Source: Chromera velia | Lineage: Eukaryota; Sar; Chromeraceae | Assembly (NCBI GenBank): GCA_018398765.1 | Contig: JAHBMJ010004990.1 | Location: 35,001 to 76,138 of the forward strand | Direction: 5' to 3' | Length of the DNA stretch: 41,138 bases | Part shown: piece by piece, positions 32,790 through 41,138 of the stretch | How positions within the stretch are numbered: position 1 is the first letter of the stretch | Layout of the letters: each line of letters starts with the position of its first letter | Made by a program: the position numbers and the translations under genes | Notes under the pieces: generated by a model | Seen by the model: only the letters and a program-made list of their open reading frames with translations | Told to the model about the DNA's origin: nothing | The model's database searches: none

Positions 32790-34177
32790 CGTTCTATGAA
32801 GGCATGCAGAGCTGTGAGCCTGAAGGGTTTGGCTGTAATAGCAACATCATTGCATGCAGGGTTGAGTGTTAAACACGCGGTTGCGAAATAGAGAAAGCTG
32901 TTCAATTTGCGTTTTCCCAAATTAATCTTCGTTTGCGAGAGCTCGCAATGGTCGGATATGGATTCACAGTGACTGCATCTCCAATGAAATCTCCCCCTCT
33001 TCCATTCCCCCTTCCCTTTTTGTGTATCTATTCGAGGAAGCTCGAAAAAGAAAAAGACATTTTTTGAAAGACCTGCTTCCTTCTTTTCTTCACCGGATTC
33101 TGCCATGAATGCAAAATCCTGAGAAGAGGCTGCTGGATCACGCGTCCTCGACAAAAGTTTCCCCGCTGTTTTAATTGTTTTCTTTCTTTGTTTGTGTGCG
33201 TGAGTCTGTATGTGCCAGAAAGAGAGAAGAACGACCCGTCACATTTCATTTTTTCTCTGTCGGGATCACACATACAAAGCACATTCTGAATGCAACGAAA
33301 TAAGTTGAAACGTCAGGCCTTCGAGGTCGGCATGCAAGTGCATGTGTGTAGAGAGGAGAAGTACTTTCTCGGACGACCGACTTCTTCTTGTTTCTTTCTT
33401 TTGTCTCTGATTGATTGCTTGATGGCTTCTTTATTTGTTTGCTCCTTTGTTTCTTTGAAGTTTGTGTGTTCCGGTCAAAATCGAAACGCCACCTTGCTTG
33501 ATTGAAAACCGCAATGATTTGTGCAGTCTTTCATTTGTTTTTTATTTTTCTCTCCCTCTCCTGTGTGTCTGTGGGGGGGGGGGGATTGGATTCTGGTGTG
33601 CAAAAGTATTTCCAAGGCACCTGGACTGATCGAGTTGTTTCTCCTTGTTTTTGGCGTGCGAAGAGATTCTCTCCATCTGAGAGTCAGAAGAGAGAGATAT
33701 ACGCTTACCATGCTTAGCTCTTTTAATATCGAGGAGGCGAAGAATTTGAAAGTGGAAGAAATTGTAAATGCAGCTGTACTCTTGGGCCAAAAAAGCATGT
33801 ATTGATAAACATGCAGGCTAGCATGCAGGCAGGCAACGACGAGGTTAAGTTTGCTCAGCAATCTGCGGAGGTTGGCCGGATTTGACAGGGCTTCATGCAC
33901 ACCTGCTTTTTCTGACCACTGGCAAACAAAGAACCGAGAGTTGAGTCTACACAACACATATGTGCTTGCAGCAAATTGCCGGCAATCAAGCAGGCTTGAA
34001 GGCCAGCGCGACTGGCGACAAGTGTACATGTGCTGCGACAGTGCTGTCTCTTTATGTATGATTCCAGTCCACTATAGCTATCTATATCGATTCAGACACC
34101 TATTGAACTACTGCATGTAACAAGAAGTCTAACTAGTGGAACTATATAGCAGTGTTTAAATAACTATGTAATTCTAT
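32790..34177. repeat. 1388-base duplicated segment, copy 1
   Basis: From CGTTCTATGAAGG to AATTCTAT, followed directly by the single N at 34178 and then the same sequence again. Open frames in all six frames recur with an identical offset of 1389. No gene is recognised inside; the longest frame (33475-34029 minus) has no domain. Confidence 0.97.
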
Positions 34178-34178
34178 N
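34178..34178. other. single ambiguous base (N) at a duplication junction
   Basis: The only N in the window. It sits exactly between the two copies of the 1388-base segment, which is the pattern of a contig join. Confidence 0.97.
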
Positions 34179-35566
34179 CGTTCTATGAAGGCATGCAGAG
34201 CTGTGAGCCTGAAGGGTTTGGCTGTAATAGCAACATCATTGCATGCAGGGTTGAGTGTTAAACACGCGGTTGCGAAATAGAGAAAGCTGTTCAATTTGCG
34301 TTTTCCCAAATTAATCTTCGTTTGCGAGAGCTCGCAATGGTCGGATATGGATTCACAGTGACTGCATCTCCAATGAAATCTCCCCCTCTTCCATTCCCCC
34401 TTCCCTTTTTGTGTATCTATTCGAGGAAGCTCGAAAAAGAAAAAGACATTTTTTGAAAGACCTGCTTCCTTCTTTTCTTCACCGGATTCTGCCATGAATG
34501 CAAAATCCTGAGAAGAGGCTGCTGGATCACGCGTCCTCGACAAAAGTTTCCCCGCTGTTTTAATTGTTTTCTTTCTTTGTTTGTGTGCGTGAGTCTGTAT
34601 GTGCCAGAAAGAGAGAAGAACGACCCGTCACATTTCATTTTTTCTCTGTCGGGATCACACATACAAAGCACATTCTGAATGCAACGAAATAAGTTGAAAC
34701 GTCAGGCCTTCGAGGTCGGCATGCAAGTGCATGTGTGTAGAGAGGAGAAGTACTTTCTCGGACGACCGACTTCTTCTTGTTTCTTTCTTTTGTCTCTGAT
34801 TGATTGCTTGATGGCTTCTTTATTTGTTTGCTCCTTTGTTTCTTTGAAGTTTGTGTGTTCCGGTCAAAATCGAAACGCCACCTTGCTTGATTGAAAACCG
34901 CAATGATTTGTGCAGTCTTTCATTTGTTTTTTATTTTTCTCTCCCTCTCCTGTGTGTCTGTGGGGGGGGGGGGATTGGATTCTGGTGTGCAAAAGTATTT
35001 CCAAGGCACCTGGACTGATCGAGTTGTTTCTCCTTGTTTTTGGCGTGCGAAGAGATTCTCTCCATCTGAGAGTCAGAAGAGAGAGATATACGCTTACCAT
35101 GCTTAGCTCTTTTAATATCGAGGAGGCGAAGAATTTGAAAGTGGAAGAAATTGTAAATGCAGCTGTACTCTTGGGCCAAAAAAGCATGTATTGATAAACA
35201 TGCAGGCTAGCATGCAGGCAGGCAACGACGAGGTTAAGTTTGCTCAGCAATCTGCGGAGGTTGGCCGGATTTGACAGGGCTTCATGCACACCTGCTTTTT
35301 CTGACCACTGGCAAACAAAGAACCGAGAGTTGAGTCTACACAACACATATGTGCTTGCAGCAAATTGCCGGCAATCAAGCAGGCTTGAAGGCCAGCGCGA
35401 CTGGCGACAAGTGTACATGTGCTGCGACAGTGCTGTCTCTTTATGTATGATTCCAGTCCACTATAGCTATCTATATCGATTCAGACACCTATTGAACTAC
35501 TGCATGTAACAAGAAGTCTAACTAGTGGAACTATATAGCAGTGTTTAAATAACTATGTAATTCTAT
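34179..35566. repeat. 1388-base duplicated segment, copy 2
   Basis: Same length and boundaries as 32790-34177. I saw no mismatch when comparing the two by line and by translated frames. It continues beyond 35566 into ATATATGTAGATAC and the retroelement. Confidence 0.97.
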
Positions 35567-35586
35567 ATATATGTAGATACATATAA

Positions 35587-36915
35587 TTTACTACGGAAGG
35601 GGCAAGGGTTAAGCAAGGTGATGCGTTGTCCCCGTCGCTTTTTCTATTATTCATTAATGACCTGCATGATGAGATTCAGAAAGGAAAACGGGGAGATGGA
35701 AAGGAAACGGAGGGGGTTCACCTTACTGGGGCCAGTTTGGGAAGTATAGGCTACGCTGATGATCTTGTCTTGTTTGCACACTCAGTAGCCGACCTCCAAG
35801 CAAAATTCGATGCCCTGGAGGGGTATTGCGGAAAGTGAGGGTTGAATGTCAATCTGAAGAAAACCAAGGTCCTGTGCCTTTATGAATACCGCAAGGACTG
35901 TAATGGTATAATTTTGTACCAAGGGAAGGAAGTAGACTGGTGTGATCAGTACAAATATTTGGGTTGCCTTCTGTTTGAGGGAGGGGATTTGACTTGGTCG
36001 ATTGAAGCACGCCTACGCAGTGCAGAGCGTGCAATGGGGGCGGTGATTGGTCTGGCTGCAAGTCTGTCTGGGTTGCCTCTCGGGGGAAAGATGCAGCTGC
36101 TGAAGGCGTGCTGGGAGCCGATGGCACTCTATAGCCTGGAGTGTTTTCCAATAAGACAGGGAGACTGGGAGGCGATTGACAACTTGCGGCTCCGGTTTGT
36201 TTGATGGGTGGTCCGACTTCCGGTCAGGAGTTTACGTGTACCCTCTCTTTTATCTGTTAATTTAATGTCTCTTCGTGCGCTCTTGTGTGCTCGTTTTGCT
36301 TCATTCTGGATTATACTTAGCCGTTCGCATCTCCGTATTCCTCAGGCTCTTTTGAATTCATGGAAGGGACCAGCGGGGCAGAAGCAAAGACGAGCCGTCA
36401 ATGGTCTGTTCAGATGGGCAGGCCTTGACTTTTTGACGTCTCTCCCTGTCCGGAGCTCAGAAAGACGGGCCCCAAAGGGGAATTTGTTTGTTTCTGCCAA
36501 AATTAAGGATGCCTGGGGAATGGAATGCATAAAAAGGGGAGACAGGGAAGAAAAGGGCAACTTCCCCCTGTCTGCCTCTTTATCAGGACTACAGAGAGCT
36601 CTTCCGTCTTCTTCACATTCTTCTCTATTTCTTTTGTCTTCAAAGAATGGCCCGAAGGTACGGATGTCCTGTCTACCGAGAAGTGCCTTATGTAAGAAGA
36701 TTGAGCCACTCCTAAGCACATTGACACTAAATCGGAAGGGTCTAACGGGGGGGGCCAACTCTCCGGGAGAGGTGTTTTGTCTGGTAGAGGGTTATTCTAA
36801 TAGAAGAAAAATTGATGATCTCTGGCACCAGCTTTCAGTATGCTCCAATTGGATAGAAGCAAGAAATAAACTAAACAAAGTGGTAGAGGGAAAGAAAGTG
36901 AAGCAAAGAATTTAG
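35587..36915 (+). mobile_element. decayed non-LTR retrotransposon, reverse-transcriptase C-terminal half
   Basis: One reading frame carries LINE-type reverse transcriptase blocks: VKQGDALSPSLFLLFINDL, then SIGYADDLVLFAHS with the catalytic YADD, then GLNVNLKKTKVLCLYEY, and a thumb-like region YKYLGCLLFEGGDLTWSIEA through LLKACWEPMALYSLECFP. The frame is kept for about 1.3 kb but is broken by two TGA codons (35836-35838 and 36202-36204). The first falls where related elements have Trp (CGK-stop-GLNVN). The 5' part of the element (endonuclease and fingers) is missing, so it is 5'-truncated. The last third is unlike anything I recognise. AT-rich DNA with A and T homopolymers follows. It is probably a dead copy. 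Confidence 0.9.
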
Positions 36916-37778
36916 AGAGAAGGAATTGAGGGATCGGATGCAGCCGAAACAGAAGTGAGGAAGATGCTGCTTTTGGCTTTACAAGTCGATCCGTATGAAG
37001 CATGCAGAGCCGTTTGCGATCTTTGTTACTCACTGTGCATGCCTGTTTCTATGTGAACGCGACCTTTTCTTCTTCTGTTCGAGTCTTCTATTGCCACCTC
37101 CAATGCACATGCTGCTCGTGAGCTCACCAAGCGAGCACTTCAGGGGATCTCGCGCTTAGCCTTATCTCTAAAGTTGAGTAATTGACGATCTCTTGCATGA
37201 ACATGGGCTGCTGGGAGCACGGCTCCACTTTAACAAAGCCAACTTCATTCATTCATTTATATAATTGATTTAAACTCTGCTAAATAGTAACGTAAACTTT
37301 GTATAACATGACTCTTCGAAAAAAAAAAACGATTTTTTTTCTAATGACTATTATACATTTGATTTTTTTTGCTAGTTTTTTTGCAAATTCCGCTAGATTC
37401 TTTTTCTAAATTCCTTTACATATCTTTAAATCCCTCTGAATTCCTGTCTAAATCTTTTTAAATTAGTGGTCTAAATTCCCAGGGCTTTACAAGGTATGGT
37501 GAAAAATATTAATGAATGATGATTCACCTAGGAACTGATGAACAACAAACAGTGAGACTGTTTTACACTATATATACTTCTGACATATTATGGCTCAAAT
37601 CTTTGAAAGCTGAACATTTTACGAGCAATTCAACAGCTTCAGCATTGAATCCGCAAATTCACATTTGACATGCCAACCAGATGTGCCCTAGCATGTGCCA
37701 CGCTAGATCAATAGAGCGTTTACACACACGCAAGCACCTATGTAGGCATACGCTCGCGAAGAATGACTTTGGCTAGGA
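36916..37778. other. AT-rich flank downstream of the retroelement
   Basis: Includes A and T homopolymers at about 37319-37345 and a run of ATTC/ATTT words near 37245. It may contain the 3' untranslated end of the retroelement. No gene seen. Confidence 0.5.
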
Positions 37779-40609
37779 CTATGGTGTCGAACGATGGGCT
37801 TGCTTCAGTTGTTCAAAACCTTTGCACTTCGTCTCTCCTACCTTCAAGTTCTTCTTTGCCTTGCCGGGTTTGCCCTTCTTTTTTCTCCCTGTCTTCCCTG
37901 CTTCACTTCCTCCTGCGTGAATTCCTCCCTCACACCATTGATTCACTGATTCAATCACTCCCCCATTCACTAATTCACTGAACAATTTACTTATTGCCAA
38001 CCGGAACACAGATTCTTCATCTGCGTAATGCAAGCAGAAGCACGAAGTCCTTGTGACGGTCTCTGTCTTCTTCTGACTGAGATGCTTTCCCCTCGGTGTG
38101 AATACATATGGAGCACCTTCCCTGCGGGCGTCTCCGGACCGATAGAACAAGGTATAGTCAGCTGAAAAAAAACTTTCCAACAAGCCAGCATGCCAGCCAA
38201 CTTGAAAGCCAGCCAACCAGCCAGCCAGTCACCCACAATCAACCAGTTTGTCACAGTAACTATTTGTCACTGAATCAGCCAGCCAATCAGCCACCCAACC
38301 GATGAGCCAGCTAGTGATTGGGCTAGATGATAAAATCATTTCCTCCCCGTTTCCTTTGCGGTTATGAAAATGAAATCTTCCTTTGAGTCGACCTGTCAAG
38401 CCTCGATCGATCGATCGATCCAGGTCCCATGCATGACATCTGTCAGTGAAGGGATCGCTGATGATCGTTGTTTGTCCTTCCTTGAAGTTCCCTTCTTTCG
38501 TTTTCCTTGTTTCCTCCCTCCACTTATTTCTCTCTCCCTCTCGCTCTTCCTTTCTCAATTCCTCATGTACTGGATTAATCATTTTCATTCAAGGGTCCCT
38601 TTCCAGTCTTTCGACGCACGCCCAGCTAGACCGAGTTCCTCACCCTTCATTCCCTCGGATCTGGTCAGCCCTCGCCTGGTGCTCCGCTGCCTGTGCTGCC
38701 ATCGCCCTGTCTCCGGTGAGTGCGGCCTTATACCGAGACACCTGCGCCTGACCTTCTTTGAAGAATGCGGCCCCGGCATTGCACTCCCAGCTGTATGGCC
38801 AAACGCATGTGAACACATGCAGACTCAAATTGTCGATTTGTGTGTGAATTTATGGATATTATACATATGAAATTTCAAATGCGTGCTGTGCACAAGTGTT
38901 TGCCTCTCTTCGAGCAACCCATTCTGTGAAGTCAACTCCAACCTTTCTTCACGAATCTCGATCAGAATCCATGAATGAGAATGTGTGTACACAAAAACGA
39001 TTGGATTTTGTACGATAGCATGATCATGCACGGAATAAAGAAAAACCGACGAGCACTAGGATGAGCACGAACCTGCAGTCCATTGGAACATCCTCAAACT
39101 CGGCCCGTCCGGGTACATACGGCCGGATGGCGTCTCCTCCAAAGAAGTTTTTATGCATGTCCGCATGGATCCTCTCAGGGTATTCCTTCGGACCTGCATG
39201 CATGCAGACCGAAAAGAAATGTGGGACACTTACATATGAGACACATGCGCAGAGAGGCACAAACTCATGCGCGCATCTAGGATTCCGAAGAATACACATG
39301 CACATGCAGCACAGATCGACTTGCTTCCTTAATTTTCGAGTAGGACCTCTCCAGAGAAGAATGGGGGGAAAGACGCCCTGGGTAGAAGGGAGAGCCGGAT
39401 AGGCACTTCGACGTGGAAAAGCTGTTGATGCCTAAAATTGTACATGAGTCAACACATGCATACATGGATGTTTCACACAATCTCATTTCTCTGCATGCAG
39501 ACACGTCTTTACACGGCACACACACATTATTGGGCCTGCACATGCAGGGACGTGACAGCTGTTAGAATGCTTCGCAAATAATTCGGGTGCACTAACATAG
39601 ATGAAACATGAAGGCATGCAGTCTTTGTGTGCGAATACTAATTAAATGAGTGGGGCACCAAGCAGCAAGAGAAGTGGTTCCAGGACAATTAAGCCGGTGG
39701 TCCCTTTTTAACACCTTCGTCGCACAGGTTGCGTACAGCAGATAGGATTATCTGTATACAAAAACGCGCTTCTTTCAAAGTAGGGAGGCACGGCGTGCAG
39801 ATCGATTAATGTGTGGATCAGGACCCGTGGAGTGTGCGTGCGTCCACTCAATTTGTCATGCGCTTCTGTGGAAGGATGCGGACAGCAAACGAGGCGTATG
39901 TGCACAATTACACATTCTGCTTTGACAAATGCATTAATTCTGTGCATGTGCGGACCTGGGTAGGGGGCGAGGCTCTGTTCGGGCGATCCGTTGTATTCTG
40001 TCATCAGAAAGGCAACCTCATACCAGCAATCTAACTTTCCTTTTGGCTCGTCTTTGCCAGGCGCCTTCCGACGCAAACGGCGGACCTGCAGATATATACA
40101 GAACAATCATTTTCTGAGTTGCATGCCAGACAAATCCACACAAGATACAGGAGCGTGCAAAAGTAAGTATCTCTCTTCGTTTTCTCGGACCTTCGGAATT
40201 CCCTTCCGACGACGCCACAACTGTACGTAGACAAATGCGAATCTAAGCAGAAATCCGTACCTATCGATAGACAGGCATAGTACCGACAGACACGCAAAAG
40301 GACACACAAAGAGACGCTGACCAGGTACCCCGTGTGCCACCCGTTCAGGTCTGTGCGGTATCCTTTCGAGAGAGCTGTGTTCCCTACGTCATCCCACTTT
40401 TGCGTCCCGTCGTCTGCGTGCCCCTGGTCGTGTTGGTTCGCTCCATTGTTGTTGTGCAACACCTCCACCTTCCATCCCGTGCGAGCAGCCTCGCGGACAA
40501 GAGGATCCTCGCTGGAAAATGCAGATGACACCAAGGCACCTTCACCCATCACCATGCAGCAACACGCCCATGCAGAAAGAAGAATTAAAAAGCAATAAAT
40601 CGAAAACAT
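37779..40609 (-). CDS. secreted protein of unknown family, six exons
   Basis: Exons 40609-40322, 40085-39956, 39431-39321, 39193-39073, 38790-38753 and 38161-37779 join in phase to 356 residues. Residues 1-21 are a signal peptide (MFSIYCFLILLSAWACCCMV). The mature protein has an Asn/Gly/Asp-rich segment (NNNGANQHDQGHADDG), a Trp/Tyr-rich block (KLDCWYEVAFLMTEYNG), a block ending SPKEYPERIHADMHKNFFGG and PYVPGRAEFEDVPMDC, then DYTLFYRSGDARREGAPYVF and a Lys/Gly-rich C-terminus. The acidic and aromatic composition looks like a genuine globular secreted protein, but I cannot name a family. Weak points: exon 5 uses the donor AAG|GTCAGG; if that is skipped the protein ends at 38640 after RADQIRGNEG (266 residues). 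The last exon may also splice at AATAA|GTAAAT near 37990. An upstream in-frame ATG at 40633 would lengthen the leader. Confidence 0.6.
38403..38421. repeat. (GATC)n short repeat
   Basis: Four GATC units within the last intron of the secreted-protein gene. Confidence 0.85.
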
Positions 40610-41110
40610 TTTCCTCCGAAAAGCGAACAGCATCTCGCTTTCGTCTTTAATTGACAAGAACAATGTCTTGAACATCTTTGAACGACATGCCCAGAGACGC
40701 TACACAGAGAAACTTTTGTGTAGAAGCAAATCGCTGCATCATTCCACACTGTCTTCCCTGGCACATACACATAAATGCACCGTTCACAGCTCTCCCTCCC
40801 TTCCTTCCTTCTCTTTCTGCCGCCTCCTCTGCCCCCTCCTCTGCTTTCTCCCCTGCCTTCTCCTCTGTCTCGCGTACTGATGAACTGATGCCGTCCCTCC
40901 ACCAACTCGATTCGCAGAACACCCAGACCGCCAGCCATTGAGTGAGCCTCTCTCTGCTCAACTGCGCGCTCTCTCCCTCTCTCCCTTCCTCCCTCGCTCC
41001 TTCACTCCCTCGCTCCCTCCCTCCGTCCCTCTATCTCTTCACCTCCTCTTCCTTTCGTCCCTCCTCTCGCACATCCGCGTGTATGCACACAACCACGCAT
41101 GCATGCATAT
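40610..41110. promoter_or_regulatory. upstream region of the secreted-protein gene
   Basis: Contains a pyrimidine-rich stretch (40795-41070, TCCCTCC-type) and a GCATGCATGCA cluster at about 41096-41108, roughly 490 bases before the start codon at 40609. That distance resembles the other motif-to-start distances in the window. No exon recognised. Confidence 0.35.
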
Positions 41111-41138
41111 CCCCCCCCCCCCCCCCCCCCCCCCCCCC
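41111..41138. repeat. C homopolymer at the window end
   Basis: At least 28 consecutive C up to the edge of the window. Confidence 0.98.

Noticed and set aside
33475-34029. 184-codon minus-strand frame present in two identical copies, as a duplicated gene
   Set aside because: The copies come from the probable assembly duplication. The protein has no domain, start context or exon-like composition.
38640-38752. Reading on past the donor of exon 5 of the secreted gene to a stop at 38640
   Set aside because: Open and possible, but the donor at 38752 leads in phase to the well-formed last exon (DYTLFYRSGDARR). Noted as an alternative.

Overview
The window is nuclear DNA from an intron-rich protist. 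About a dozen families of simple repeats sit between and inside genes, GC content is close to one half, and every intron I could place is a GT-AG intron of roughly 300-1200 bases. The abundance of GCATGC motifs (the kind bound by ApiAP2 factors in apicomplexans), the microsatellite load and the canonical splice sites fit a chromerid-type alveolate alga such as Chromera velia better than a dinoflagellate. That assignment is inference; no rRNA or organelle marker is present.

I rebuilt seven protein genes by joining exons whose phases agree and whose proteins make family sense. Left to right: (1) a PLGRKT-like small membrane protein, single exon, minus strand, 605-1060; (2) a divergent ubiquitin-like modifier, two exons, plus strand, 1870-2891; (3) a PP2C/PPM serine/threonine phosphatase, sixteen exons, minus strand, 15787 down to 7004, 619 residues with an acidic glycine-rich tail; (4) a PARN-type poly(A)-specific ribonuclease, fifteen exons, plus strand, 16908-25887, 636 residues with all catalytic residues; (5) a small secreted helical protein, three exons, minus strand, 27774 down to 27278; (6) a secreted trypsin-fold serine protease fused to a P-domain-like region, three exons, plus strand, 28482-31541; (7) a secreted protein of unknown family, six exons, minus strand, 40609 down to 37779.

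Six of the seven genes form three head-to-head pairs (1/2, 3/4, 5/6). Each shared upstream region carries GCGC-rich GCATGC motifs, and the first two pairs share an identical 13-mer.

The rest is low in genes. 2892-7003 is microsatellite and low-complexity DNA. 25888-27277 is AT-rich intergenic DNA. 31542-32789 has nothing I recognise. 32790-35566 is a 1388-base segment present twice around a single N, most likely an assembly artefact. 35587-36915 is a decayed non-LTR reverse transcriptase, followed by AT-rich DNA. The window ends in a C homopolymer.

The most unusual signals concern splicing. Nearly half of the modelled 5' splice sites read GTC (mostly GTCNGT); one intron begins with a tandem array of that site; and one PARN intron carries duplicate copies of the edges of both flanking exons.
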